DNA of 43,582 nt from CAZKFN01 sp964552035 (GCA_964552035.1 CAZKFN010000011.1:1-43582); one strand, 5' to 3'; positions 7,591 through 16,386 are shown, counted from the stretch's first letter. Translations and numbers: made by a program. The notes: generated by a model from the sequence alone, not told the origin.

Positions 7591-9927
7591 ATGCCTAAAC
7601 AGTTAGCTGTTTTTTTTCTTTTTATTTGTTTATTCTATTCGTTTACAGCCTATACGCAGACAGGAGCAGTTCGAGGGTTTGTTTATTTGGAAGATACTGG
7701 AGAGCCCGCAATTTTTGTCAATATAATGCTGAAAGGTACTACTTATGGTACCTTTACAGATGAAAATGGCTACTTTAATATCTCAAAAATACCTTTAGGT
7801 TCTTATACTTTAATTTCTACGGCAATAGGCTATGACACTGCTTCTGCTCGAATTACTTTTACTAAGGCCAGTCAGATTATTGATAAGAAGTTGTATATCA
7901 ATGAGTCTTCTGTAAAATTAGATGAGGTTGTTATTTCGGCAGAGAGGCAAGAAATGCAGACTACTGTGCGAATGTCAGTAGCAAAATTAACACCAAAAGA
8001 GATTAAAAAAATGCCTTCTTTGGGAGGTGAGCCTGATTTAGCTCAATACCTTCAAGTAATACCTGGTGTTGTGTTTACAGGAGACCAAGGTGGACAATTG
8101 TATATTCGTGGTGGTTCGCCGATTCAAAATAAGGTAATCCTCGATGGGATGACAGTTTATAACCCTTTCCACTCCATTGGTTTGTTTTCTACTTTTGATA
8201 CCGACATTATACGAACAGCTGATGTTTATACCGGTGGCTTCGGGGCAGAATATGGAGGGAGAATATCTTCTATTATTGATATAAAGACCAAGGAAGGTAA
8301 TAAAAATCGCTATGGTGGAAAAGTATCTGCCAATACCTTTGGGTCAAACTTAATGTTAGAAGGTCCACTTCAAAGACCGAAGGTGCGGGGAGGAGGAAGT
8401 AAATCTTTTCTCTTTTCAGGAAAAACTTCATATTTGGATCAAACTTCAAAATCCATTTATCAATATGCTGACTCTTCTGGTTTGCCTTATAGCTTTACTG
8501 ATTTATATGGGAAAATAACTTTGAGTGGATCGAATGGGAGTAAGGTAAATTTCTTTGGTTTTAGTTTTAAAGATGCTGTTAATTATCCTGATATTGCTTC
8601 TTTTGAATGGTCTCAAATTGGAGGTGGAGCCAATTTTGTTTTAATTCCATCACAATCCAATACCTTAATTGATGGAACAATAGCTTATTCAAAATATGAA
8701 ACTTCAAGTGATGAAAACGAAGAAACAGCAGCGGTTAAGGATCGATATAGCATGATTAATGGTTTTACTTTAAACATGAATTTTACAAACTTTCTTGGAG
8801 AAAATGAATCCAAATTTGGTTTTGAAATCAATGGTGGTAGGACAGAGTTTTCATTTTCAAATATTGTAGATCAAAAAATTGAGTATATTTTAAATACTAC
8901 TGAGATTGCAGGATATGGTCAATATAAATTTAAAATTGGGAATCTTGTTGCTGAACCGAGCTTTAGACTTCATTATTATGCTACGCTTTTTGCTTTTTCT
9001 CCAGAACCTCGTCTTGGATTAAAATACAATGTTAGTGATAGATTTAGGCTAAAAGGTGCAGGAGGTTTATACTCACAAAACTTATTAAGTGCAACGTCAG
9101 ATAGAGATGTAGTGAATTTGTTTTATGGATTCCTCTCTGGACCCAATAACATTCAAAAAGAATTTATAGATGCCAGTGGGAAAAGCCGAACAGTTAAAAA
9201 CGCGCTTCAAAAGGGGCAGCATGCAATTTTAGGTTTTGAATGGGATTTAACAAGAGGATTACATTTAAATGTTGAGGGTTATTATAAAGCTTTTAATCAG
9301 TTGATTAATATCAATAGAAATAAATTATTTGACGATAAGCCGGAAAATAGAGATGTACCAGATGTAGAGAAAAAAGAATTTATTGTAGAGTCTGGAGATG
9401 CATATGGAGTGGACATTTCCTTAAAGTATGATTACAAGCAATTAAGCCTTTGGGCTGTATATTCACTAGGGAAAGTAAATCGCTGGGATGGAATCCAAAG
9501 TTATAATCCGCTTTTTGACCGTTTACATAATATAAATTTAGTAGGCTCTTATATCTTTGGAAAGGATTTGAGTTGGACTATCGATGCGCGTTGGAATTTA
9601 GGTTCAGGTTTCCCTTTTACCCAGCAAACTGGATTTTATGAGAAGTTGACGTTACAGGGCGGAATTGACCAAGATTATAAAATAACAAACGGAGAACTTG
9701 GAATACGCTATGGGGAACTTGGTGGAGGACGCATGCCTTACTATCATAGGTTTGATCTTTCTGCCAGCAAAAAGGTTGTTCTAGGAAAATACTCTTATCT
9801 TGACTTAACAGCTAGTATTACGAATGTTTATAATAGAAAGAATATTTTCTATGTCAATAGAGTAACCAATAAGCGAGTTAACCAATTGCCAATTTTGCCA
9901 AGTGTTGGTGCTAAGTTGACTTTTTAA
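7591..9927 (+). CDS. TonB-dependent outer-membrane receptor with CarboxypepD_reg-like domain
   Basis: A 778-aa receptor for active uptake across the outer membrane. Domains: signal peptide (residues 1-22, ending AYTQ), a carboxypeptidase-regulatory-like domain (about 25-105, GTTYGTFTDENGYFNI), a plug domain (about 115-240, with LYIRGGSPIQNKVILDGM and GGFGAEYGGRISSIIDI), then the barrel ending in GAKLTF. The frame is open from a TTG at 7531, but ATG 7591 starts the signal peptide. No SusD-like partner follows, so it is not a classic glycan (Sus) pair; the substrate could be a metal chelate, vitamin or peptide. It lies 152 bases after a LytTR regulator. Confidence 0.9.
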   Translation: MPKQLAVFFLFICLFYSFTAYTQTGAVRGFVYLEDTGEPAIFVNIMLKGTTYGTFTDENGYFNISKIPLGSYTLISTAIGYDTASARITFTKASQIIDKKLYINESSVKLDEVVISAERQEMQTTVRMSVAKLTPKEIKKMPSLGGEPDLAQYLQVIPGVVFTGDQGGQLYIRGGSPIQNKVILDGMTVYNPFHSIGLFSTFDTDIIRTADVYTGGFGAEYGGRISSIIDIKTKEGNKNRYGGKVSANTFGSNLMLEGPLQRPKVRGGGSKSFLFSGKTSYLDQTSKSIYQYADSSGLPYSFTDLYGKITLSGSNGSKVNFFGFSFKDAVNYPDIASFEWSQIGGGANFVLIPSQSNTLIDGTIAYSKYETSSDENEETAAVKDRYSMINGFTLNMNFTNFLGENESKFGFEINGGRTEFSFSNIVDQKIEYILNTTEIAGYGQYKFKIGNLVAEPSFRLHYYATLFAFSPEPRLGLKYNVSDRFRLKGAGGLYSQNLLSATSDRDVVNLFYGFLSGPNNIQKEFIDASGKSRTVKNALQKGQHAILGFEWDLTRGLHLNVEGYYKAFNQLININRNKLFDDKPENRDVPDVEKKEFIVESGDAYGVDISLKYDYKQLSLWAVYSLGKVNRWDGIQSYNPLFDRLHNINLVGSYIFGKDLSWTIDARWNLGSGFPFTQQTGFYEKLTLQGGIDQDYKITNGELGIRYGELGGGRMPYYHRFDLSASKKVVLGKYSYLDLTASITNVYNRKNIFYVNRVTNKRVNQLPILPSVGAKLTF

Positions 9928-10055
9928 TCGGCAAAGTTTTCTTTTTTTATAGCTATTTGGAATTAAAATTCTATTAGAATTAGTGCTAAGGCTATGGAAT
10001 AAGGAGGTTTATAGAAATTATACTACGCTTTAGATTAAGAGTGTAAATTGTTTTT

Positions 10056-10082
10056 TTGGGTCGGTCAATTACTGTAATTTTG
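10056..10082 (+). promoter_or_regulatory. Promoter of pyrG-yidC
   Basis: TAATTTTG (10075-10082) is an exact match to the Bacteroidota -7 box, with a TTTG at 10055-10058 and a 16-base spacer as the -33 element. The predicted leader before ATG 10115 is about 26 bases. Confidence 0.6.
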
Positions 10083-10114
10083 CGCACAGCTTAAATTTAA
10101 TAGCTCTTTATTCA

Positions 10115-11719
10115 ATGTCAAAAATGAACACAAAATATATTTTTGTTACGGGCGGTGTTACTTCCTCCTTAGGAAAAGGCATTATTTCTGCCTCTTTAGC
10201 CAAACTTTTACAGGCAAGAGGTTATTCGGTAACTATTCAAAAGTTGGATCCTTATATCAATATCGACCCGGGGACATTGAATCCTTATGAGCATGGAGAA
10301 TGTTATGTCACAGAAGATGGAGCAGAAACTGACCTAGATTTAGGACATTATGAGCGTTTTTTAGATCGTAAAACTTCTCAGGCCAATAATGTTACAACAG
10401 GGTTAATCTACCAACACGTAATAGATAATGAGCGTGCAGGGGTTTATGACGGTAAGACAGTTCAAGTTATTCCACACATCACCAATGAGATTCGAAGGAG
10501 AATTTCCTTATTAGGTGAAACTGGAGATTATGATTTTGTAATTACTGAAATTGGAGGAACAGTTGGTGATATTGAATCGCTGCCTTATATCGAAACAGTA
10601 AGACAGTTAAAATGGGACACAACTGTAGATTGTATCGTCATTCACTTAACTTTAGTTCCTTATTTGGTTACTTCAGGAGAATTAAAAACCAAACCCACAC
10701 AACATTCTGTAAAGCAATTGCTAGAGAGTGGTGTTCAAGCAGATATTTTAGTTTTGAGAACTGAAACAACTATGCCCGATGAGGTGAAGGAGAAAGTAGC
10801 CTTGTTTTGCAATATTTCTAAAGAAGCAGTAATAGAATCCATTAATGCCGACTCTATTTATGAAGTTCCTCTATTGATGCAAGAAGAAGGACTCGATAGA
10901 GAAGTGCTTAAAAAATTCAACATTCCCGATAAGGAGAAACCAAGCCTTGATAAATGGAAGAGTTTTATTAATAAATTAAGAAATCCAAAAGAGGAAATAA
11001 CTATTGGATTGATTGGAAAATATGTAGAACTGAAGGATTCTTATATTTCAATTAGTGAAGCTATTATTCATTCTGGAACAGTGCATGAGACGAAAGTTAA
11101 TATTCAATGGATACATTCTGAAGAACTCAATGAGAAAAATATATCGGAGCTGCTTAAAGATTTAAATGGAGTTATTGTAGCCCCAGGTTTTGGACAAAGA
11201 GGAGTAGAAGGAAAGATTCTTGCTGCAAAATATGCTAGAGAAAATAAAATTCCATTTTTTGGAATTTGTTTAGGTATGCAATGTGCACTAATTGAGTTTG
11301 CTAGAAATGTTCTAGGGTATGAAAATGCCAATTCTGTTGAGTTGGATGAAAATACAGCCTACCCTATAGTGCATAAAATGGAAAAAGAAAAACAAATAGA
11401 TGAAATGCGTTTGGGAACTTTTGAATGCGAAATTAAAGAAGGTAGTTTAGCACATAAAGCATATGGTACTAACTTAATTTCTGAAAGGCATCGACATAGA
11501 TATGAATATAATGTAAAGTATAGAGAAGCATTTGAGGCAGCTGGATTTAAGGTAACGGGTGTAAATCCACAACATGGCTTTATTGAAATTGTAGAACTTG
11601 ATACTCATCCTTGGTATGTTGGAGTACAGTTTCATCCGGAATTTAACAGCACAGTACTCAATCCAAATCCACTTTTCGTTGACTTTATAGAAGCTTCATT
11701 AAATCAAAGTAAAAAATAG
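10115..11719 (+). CDS. pyrG: CTP synthase
   Basis: PyrG aminates UTP to CTP with glutamine and ATP. At 534 aa it is full length. The N-terminal synthetase domain opens with KYIFVTGGVTSSLGKG (P-loop) and contains LDPYINIDPGTLNPYEHGE and TEIGGTVGDIES. The C-terminal class I glutamine amidotransferase domain (about 295-534) has the nucleophile Cys385 in FGICLGMQ and the FHPEF His/Glu pair. A second ATG lies three codons in (10124); either start fits, and neither has a strong ribosome site, as is common in this phylum. yidC follows after 17 bases. Confidence 0.97.
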   Translation: MSKMNTKYIFVTGGVTSSLGKGIISASLAKLLQARGYSVTIQKLDPYINIDPGTLNPYEHGECYVTEDGAETDLDLGHYERFLDRKTSQANNVTTGLIYQHVIDNERAGVYDGKTVQVIPHITNEIRRRISLLGETGDYDFVITEIGGTVGDIESLPYIETVRQLKWDTTVDCIVIHLTLVPYLVTSGELKTKPTQHSVKQLLESGVQADILVLRTETTMPDEVKEKVALFCNISKEAVIESINADSIYEVPLLMQEEGLDREVLKKFNIPDKEKPSLDKWKSFINKLRNPKEEITIGLIGKYVELKDSYISISEAIIHSGTVHETKVNIQWIHSEELNEKNISELLKDLNGVIVAPGFGQRGVEGKILAAKYARENKIPFFGICLGMQCALIEFARNVLGYENANSVELDENTAYPIVHKMEKEKQIDEMRLGTFECEIKEGSLAHKAYGTNLISERHRHRYEYNVKYREAFEAAGFKVTGVNPQHGFIEIVELDTHPWYVGVQFHPEFNSTVLNPNPLFVDFIEASLNQSKK

Positions 11720-11736
11720 ACAATAATTGAAGTAGA

Positions 11737-13704
11737 ATGGATAAGAACACCTTTATAGGCCTATTGTTAATTGCAGGCATAATGATTGGCTTTAGCATTT
11801 GGAATGCACCATCAGAGGAGGAGCTAGCTAGGCAAAATGAAATTACAGACTCTATAAGACAAGCCAAATTGGAGCAAAAGGTTAAAGAAGAGCTTGATGA
11901 AAGTGAAGTTAATCTTCTTAATGAAAATGCCACGGAGGAGTTTGATCTTATAGGAGATAGCTTGGATTATAACCAGTTGGTTTTAGAAGACTCTTTAGCT
12001 ATAGATCAACTTTTGGAACAGCAAGAAGGCGGAAAAGATCTTGAGCATGCTAAACAACTGTATGGCTTATTTGCACCAGCTTATTTAAAAGAAGCAGAGA
12101 CTTTCCAAGTTAAAACAGAAAAGTTAACATTGACATTTTCCACGCTAGGAGGAAGAATATTGGATGCTTCCTTAGTAAATTATGAAGCTTTTGGCGGTGG
12201 AAATTTGGTGTTGTTTGACTCTACCTCACATTTTAACTTAGAATTTTTCAGTAAGGATAATAAGAATATTTTTACCGATGAACTGGTCTTTGAAAGTAAC
12301 CATAGGAAAGATATTGAGATTCGTGGAGATGATGAAATAGAACTTTCTTTTAAACTTAAACTTAATGAAAGTAGATATATCGAATATATCTATACTATTT
12401 TCGGAGATGATTACTTAATCGACTTTGATGTTAATCTGGTTGGAATGGATGATGTTATCGATGTTCGAAGTGGAGACTTGGCTTTGAATTGGATGATAAA
12501 TGCTCCAACCCAAGAGCAGAGTGTAAAAAAACAAAGAGAAGCTTCTTCCGTTTACTATAAATATAAAGGTGAGAGTGTTGATGATTTAGGTTACAAGGAT
12601 AAGGAAGAGAATTTTGTTTCCTCAATTGAATGGGTTTCCTTTAAGCAACAGTTTTTTAATACAACTATTATCTCTGATGATTTTTTTGATAAATCTAAAG
12701 CATTTGCTTCTACAAAATCTGATGAGGAAGATGAGTATTATGTCAAAGAGTTTAAAACTTCTGTGGCTTTACCGATAAGTGGGAAGAAAGTTGAAAACTT
12801 TGGAATGAAATTCTATTTTGGACCTAACCAATATAAAGATTTAAAAGCTTTAGGAATAGGCTTAGAAAGAGTAATTCCTTTAGGTTGGGGAATTTTTGGC
12901 TGGGTAAATAAATACGCAGTTATTCCAGTGTTTAATTTTCTTGACGGATTTGGTTGGGGATATGGAATTATCATTTTAATACTTACAGTATTGTTAAAAG
13001 TGGTGTTGTTTCCTATTACCTATAAAACTTATATGTCTAGTGCTAAAATGCGTGTCTTAAAACCAGAGATTGATGTCATCAATGAGAAGCATAAAGACGA
13101 TGCTGTAAAAAAACAGCAAGAAATGATGGATTTGTATAGAAAAACGGGAGTTAATCCTTTAAGTGGTTGTATCCCAATGTTAATACAAATGCCTATTCTG
13201 ATTGCCATGTTCCGTTTTTTTCCTGCTTCTATTGAGTTGAGGCAAGAAAGCTTTTTATGGGTAGAAGACTTATCAACCTACGACTCTATTTATAACTTTC
13301 CAGATGGCTTTTCTATACCATTTTATGGAGATCACATAAGTTTATTTACTCTTTTAATGGCCATTTCAATGGTGTTTTATACTCGATTAAATAGCCAAAT
13401 GGGAATGGGTGCAGCTCAAGGGCCAATGGCTGGTCAAATGAAGACCATGATGTATTTAATGCCCGTGATGATGTTGTTTTTCTTTAACAACTATGCTTCT
13501 GGATTGAGTTATTATTATTTTTTAGCAAACTTGATTACTATTGGCCAAACACTTTTAATTCGAAAAGTATTTATCAATGAAGATAAAATAAGAGCTAAAA
13601 TTGAGGAAAATAAGAAAAAACCTAAAGCAAAAAAGAAATCTTCTTTCCAAAAACGATTGGAAGAAATGGCTAAACAACAAGGAGCTAATTCGCCAAAACG
13701 TTAA
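11737..13704 (+). CDS. yidC: Membrane protein insertase YidC
   Basis: YidC (655 aa) inserts and folds inner-membrane proteins, alone or with Sec. One N-terminal membrane segment (about residues 5-21) is followed by a large periplasmic domain (about 60-370, after an acidic linker), then the conserved five-helix insertase domain with LLKVVLFPITYKTYMSSAKM, KTGVNPLSGCIPMLIQMPIL and YYYFLANLITIGQ. The C-terminus is strongly basic (KKKPKAKKKSSFQKR), as in ribosome-binding tails. It is probably translated from the pyrG transcript. Confidence 0.96.
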   Translation: MDKNTFIGLLLIAGIMIGFSIWNAPSEEELARQNEITDSIRQAKLEQKVKEELDESEVNLLNENATEEFDLIGDSLDYNQLVLEDSLAIDQLLEQQEGGKDLEHAKQLYGLFAPAYLKEAETFQVKTEKLTLTFSTLGGRILDASLVNYEAFGGGNLVLFDSTSHFNLEFFSKDNKNIFTDELVFESNHRKDIEIRGDDEIELSFKLKLNESRYIEYIYTIFGDDYLIDFDVNLVGMDDVIDVRSGDLALNWMINAPTQEQSVKKQREASSVYYKYKGESVDDLGYKDKEENFVSSIEWVSFKQQFFNTTIISDDFFDKSKAFASTKSDEEDEYYVKEFKTSVALPISGKKVENFGMKFYFGPNQYKDLKALGIGLERVIPLGWGIFGWVNKYAVIPVFNFLDGFGWGYGIIILILTVLLKVVLFPITYKTYMSSAKMRVLKPEIDVINEKHKDDAVKKQQEMMDLYRKTGVNPLSGCIPMLIQMPILIAMFRFFPASIELRQESFLWVEDLSTYDSIYNFPDGFSIPFYGDHISLFTLLMAISMVFYTRLNSQMGMGAAQGPMAGQMKTMMYLMPVMMLFFFNNYASGLSYYYFLANLITIGQTLLIRKVFINEDKIRAKIEENKKKPKAKKKSSFQKRLEEMAKQQGANSPKR

Positions 13705-13770
13705 AATTGAAAATAGATTTGAACTTTTAATTAAAAACAAAAGGGTAACTTTCTTTTATAAATTCATAGC

Positions 13771-14316
13771 ATGAGGATAATAATAATCACATCGCTCTTT
13801 TTATTGTTTACAATGTCTTGTAAAATAAAAAAAACAAATACAGAAAAGTCATTAAAATTCGAAGAGGTAAACAATGTTGAATTAGAAGAAGATTCTGAAG
13901 GAAATCATTGGATCAATGAAATGAAAGAAGGATTTTCCGATAGTTTAGTTGTTTATTTACAAAGGACGGCTTGCTTTGGGGTTTGCCCTATTTATGTTTT
14001 GAGTATTTATGAAAATGGGACAGTGATATATGAAGGAGAAAAGTTTGTAGATAAGGAAGGAAAGTTTCGTGCAATGATAACGAAGGAGGCGATTCAGAAA
14101 ATCCAAGAAAAAGCTTTAAGTATAGATTATTTTAAAATGAATGAAGTGTATGATAACCCTAATGTAACGGATTTACCCTCAACCATAACAGCACTTCAAC
14201 AAGACTTGGATTTTAAAGTAGTTGTGAACCGTTATGAAGCTCCACAACCCCTAAACTCTTTGGAATCCTATATTGACGAGTTAGTAGAAAATTTGAATTG
14301 GGAAAAGTTGGAGTAG
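13771..14316 (+). CDS. DUF6438-like lipoprotein
   Basis: A 181-aa predicted lipoprotein: a hydrophobic leader ending TMSC (Cys17 lipidated), a polar stretch, then a domain with RTACFGVCPIYVLSIYENG (about residues 66-84). The CxxxC pair in that stretch is what I recall for DUF6438 proteins, which are common in Bacteroidota and have no established function. The two cysteines could be redox active or structural. TAGATTTG at 13714-13721 could be a -7 box giving it its own transcript. It is the last ordinary gene before the repeat-bounded island. The family assignment is from memory. Confidence 0.7.
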   Translation: MRIIIITSLFLLFTMSCKIKKTNTEKSLKFEEVNNVELEEDSEGNHWINEMKEGFSDSLVVYLQRTACFGVCPIYVLSIYENGTVIYEGEKFVDKEGKFRAMITKEAIQKIQEKALSIDYFKMNEVYDNPNVTDLPSTITALQQDLDFKVVVNRYEAPQPLNSLESYIDELVENLNWEKLE

Positions 14317-14402
14317 ATCTTTTCTATTTATTCAATTATCTGATTTATTGAAAACCCAATTTATTTAAAAGTGAGGATTTTAAAAGCTTTGGCAGAATAA
14401 GA

Positions 14403-14539
14403 CGGCTTCGATACAATTTTAACTGCATTAAAATCACTCAGCCGCCTTCATGACGATACAATTTTAACTGCATTAAAATCACTCAGCCGCCTTCATGACG
14501 ATACAATTTTAACTGCATTAAAATCACTCAGCGCCTTCA
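14403..14539. repeat. Tandem 45-bp repeat array A (about 2.9 copies)
   Basis: Unit starts at 14409, 14454 and 14499. The first two copies are identical; the third loses one C (GCGCC for GCCGCC) and ends at 14539. Each unit begins CGATAC, contains the inverted repeat ATTTTAA-CTGCA-TTAAAAT, then CACTCAGC and GCCTTCA. An extra CGGC at 14403-14406 can pair with GCCG at 14441-14444, extending the first hairpin. Related sequence recurs at 15.6 kb and 23.1 kb. It is not CRISPR: no unique spacers separate the copies. Confidence 0.9.
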
Positions 14540-14838
14540 AAATATTTTAAAGTATGCAGGGAAAGCCTTTAGTATTTTTAGGGTTATGAAAAAATATTCA
14601 TTGATTAATACTTTTATTTTAATTGAAATTATTCAAACAATCAATTCCTCAAAAATGTATCGAAGTATCTTGTGATGATGTAAGAGAAATAAAAGTGTCT
14701 ATTTACATAACACATAATAGAATCCATTAAGTATTAAGAGATTTGCCATTTTTCTCCATTTCTTACTTCATGCTTATTTTTTAATGATGTTCTTTAACTT
14801 CTTTCAGTTTTTTGTATGGAAAAAAGTATTAAAGAAAT
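14540..14838. other. Gene-free stretch between repeat array A and the parE relic
   Basis: About 300 AT-rich bases with stops in all frames I followed. The only feature of note is a partial minus-strand match to the start of the 45-bp repeat (CTTCGATACATTTTTGAGG, complement of 14647-14665). I see no RNA gene or promoter. Confidence 0.6.
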
Positions 14839-15150
14839 CTAAACCGTATATGAATTCGAGATTCTATTTTCTAAGTCCAATCTCTCGTGCAGAATTCTTA
14901 TAATCGTTACTTCATTTTTATCGATTGTGTCATAAAAATTAATGTACTTCCCTGTTTTCAGACCGAAAAGGTCCGTTTTTACATCAAAATATTCTTTTTC
15001 TATTTTAGGGATTTCTGTGATTTATTTACAAATTTAGATTAATTGGTTGTAGTATTTTTCCGCTTGTCTTTTAGTCTAAGTTTCGACCGTATTATCCCTA
15101 ATGCCTAACAAACCCGAAGTGGCCTTATTTGTAAACTGATATTTAACCAT
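14839..15150 (-). pseudogene. parE: parE-like toxin relic with three in-frame stops
   Basis: Reading the minus strand from ATG 15150 gives 104 codons to TAG 14839-14841 with no frameshift, but codon 25 is TAG and codons 39 and 43 are TAA. The residues between them still read as a RelE/ParE-family toxin: MVKYQFTNKATSGLLGIRDN at the N-terminus, then TKRQAEKYYNQLI, then EYFDVKTDLFGLKTGKYI, then DTIDKNEVTIIRILHERLDL, the last being the usual ParE C-terminal strand and Arg/His region. It begins 10 bases after the parD stop, the normal antitoxin-toxin order. Because only substitutions are seen, loss of function looks recent. It cannot make a full toxin unless stops are read through. Confidence 0.85.
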
Positions 15151-15160
15151 TCTTATGTTT

Positions 15161-15394
15161 TCATACTTTGAGATCTTTTAGAAAATCATTAGCGTTAAAA
15201 TCTTGATTGACACTATTGTCTATTCCTTCTTGAACTGCATTTTTTAGAGCTTGCACTTTATATTCTCGTTCCTCCAATAATCGTAATCCAGCACGAATAA
15301 CTTCGCTTGCATTTTTATATCGACCTTCTGTTATTTGACCTTTTATAAAACTTTCAAAATAATTTCCAAGTGATATTGATGTATTTTGTCCCAT
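15161..15394 (-). CDS. parD: ParD-family antitoxin
   Basis: A 77-aa protein, MGQNTSISLGNYFESFIKGQ at the N-terminus, then ITEGRYKNASEVIRAGLRLL, matching ParD antitoxins: a ribbon-helix-helix DNA-binding N-terminus followed by a toxin-binding tail (about residues 45-77). The frame extends to 15421, but a good -7 box (15410-15417) lies inside that extension, so ATG 15394 is the start, with a short leader of about 8 bases. The reading frame is intact while its partner parE carries three stops. It may persist as a solo repressor or as protection against a related toxin. Confidence 0.9.
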   Translation of the reverse strand: MGQNTSISLGNYFESFIKGQITEGRYKNASEVIRAGLRLLEEREYKVQALKNAVQEGIDNSVNQDFNANDFLKDLKV

Positions 15395-15409
15395 TTTTCT
15401 GTTTTGTAT

Positions 15410-15417
15410 CAAAGTTA
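15410..15417 (-). promoter_or_regulatory. Candidate -7 box for parD
   Basis: TAACTTTG on the minus strand fits TAnnTTTG and sits 15 bases before ATG 15394. ParD proteins normally bind their own promoter, so an operator probably overlaps it, but I see no clear palindrome. Confidence 0.5.
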
Positions 15418-15565
15418 TCATTTTTTGGTAACTGCAGTATATTTTGGGTAAAAGTTTTACTTTTGATTCGTTTGTTACAATTAACTACACGTATTGTGCT
15501 TATCCAACCTATATCTTTTCATTCAACAAATAATCTATTGAACTTTTATTGGCTTTTAAGTGACT

Positions 15566-15676
15566 GGTAGTTATTTGTGTGTATAGTTATCTTCGATACA
15601 ATTTTAACTACGTTAAAATCACTCAGCTACCTTCATAACGATACGGTATTTCACTAAATCGCTTAGCCACTTCAAA
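15566..15676. repeat. 45-bp repeat family, locus B (two diverged copies)
   Basis: A copy from 15594 (CGATAC, then ATTTTAAC-TAC-GTTAAAAT and CACTCAGC) is followed exactly 45 bases later, at 15639, by a more degraded copy (CGATACGG, ATTTCACTAAAT, CGCTTAGCC). GGTAG at 15566-15570 can pair with CTACC at 15627-15631, and GTTAT at 15586-15590 with ATAAC at 15635-15639. The rest of 15395-15757 holds only the parD promoter and the yceI terminator. Confidence 0.8.
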
Positions 15677-15699
15677 ATTCATAGGGTTAAAAAAATAAT

Positions 15700-15726
15700 A
15701 AAAAAAGAGGGCACTTTCGTACCCTC
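15700..15726 (-). terminator. Terminator of the YceI-family gene
   Basis: On the minus strand GAGGGTAC-GAAA-GTGCCCTC (one mismatch) is followed by T7, directly downstream of the gene ending at 15758. A GNRA-type GAAA loop is typical of stable terminators. Confidence 0.85.
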
Positions 15727-15757
15727 CTAAACAAACTAACTATGAAAAACTACGCTA

Positions 15758-16354
15758 CTACTTAGCAGCACCTATTTTTACCTTAATGGTAAAAGTATCG
15801 TATATCATTTTATCACCTAATCCGTCAAAAAACTTTCCAGAGCGAAACTTGATATCATAATTTGTTCTATCTACTTTAGCTTCACCTACTGCAACAATTT
15901 TATTACCTTCTTCGATAATGGTTGCTGGAAACTCCAAAGCATGTGTAATTCCTTTGATAGTTAAATCTCCTTTGATATTGTGCTTTTTCCCATCGACTTT
16001 AACGATTTCAGTTATTTTAAAATTAGAAACCCCATGATTTTCAACACTAAAAAAATCATCTGACTTTAGGTGGTTAACTAAATTTTCATTGTACTTAGGG
16101 TCTTCAATGTCCAATACAACAATAGAATTCATATCTATCGTAAAATTTCCAGAGCTAACTGTACCATTCTCTACAATTAAATGACCATCCTGGATGTTGA
16201 TTGTGCCGTTATGTTTACCGGTTACTTTTTCAGCAAACCATTCAATGGTACTGTTTTGAGTGTCAATTCTATACGTTCCATTATTGTTGGCTAAGACAGC
16301 TACACCCATGGCAACAAAAAGGGTTAATAAGCTAAAAGTTTTTTTCATTGTCAT
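15758..16354 (-). CDS. YceI-family periplasmic protein
   Basis: A 198-aa exported protein with a signal peptide (residues 1-22, VLA-N cleavage region) and a YceI lipocalin-like barrel: YRIDTQNSTIEWFAEKVTGKHNG at the front, then LKSDDFFSVENH, KGDLTIKGITH and a TNYDIKFRSGKFFDGLGDKM segment. YceI proteins bind isoprenoid-type lipids; the exact role here is open. ATG 16354 and ATG 16348 are both possible starts (MTMKK or MKK). It has its own promoter and terminator and is divergent from dinB. Confidence 0.92.
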   Translation of the reverse strand: MTMKKTFSLLTLFVAMGVAVLANNNGTYRIDTQNSTIEWFAEKVTGKHNGTINIQDGHLIVENGTVSSGNFTIDMNSIVVLDIEDPKYNENLVNHLKSDDFFSVENHGVSNFKITEIVKVDGKKHNIKGDLTIKGITHALEFPATIIEEGNKIVAVGEAKVDRTNYDIKFRSGKFFDGLGDKMIYDTFTIKVKIGAAK

Positions 16355-16378
16355 TTGATAAGATTAAAATTTTGTAGA

Positions 16379-16386
16379 CAAATATA
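16379..16386 (-). promoter_or_regulatory. Candidate -7 box for the YceI-family gene
   Basis: TATATTTG on the minus strand matches TAnnTTTG, giving a leader of about 18-24 bases. Just upstream lies an alternating TA-rich palindrome (GTATATAC) that could be an operator or only AT-rich promoter DNA. Confidence 0.5.

Noticed and set aside
9928..10114. Possible riboswitch or small RNA upstream of pyrG
   Set aside because: Only an AATTCTA-T-TAGAATT palindrome and the promoter are visible; no known CTP- or pyrimidine-sensing leader structure and a short predicted leader.
14409..14539. CRISPR array
   Set aside because: The copies are contiguous with a 45-bp period and no unique spacers, only three units, and no cas genes nearby. 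It is a tandem intergenic repeat.
14586..14675. 29-codon plus-strand frame (MKKYSLINTF start)
   Set aside because: Hydrophobic but with no promoter, ribosome site or recognisable motif, in AT-rich DNA where such frames are expected by chance.
14839..15150. Stop-codon reassignment to explain the parE stops
   Set aside because: TAG and TAA end many intact genes in this window normally, so the stops in parE are ordinary nonsense mutations.
15395..15421. Longer ParD start (MITLIQNRK extension)
   Set aside because: The extension contains the TAACTTTG -7 box itself, and ParD relatives begin at the MGQNTSISLGNYF methionine.
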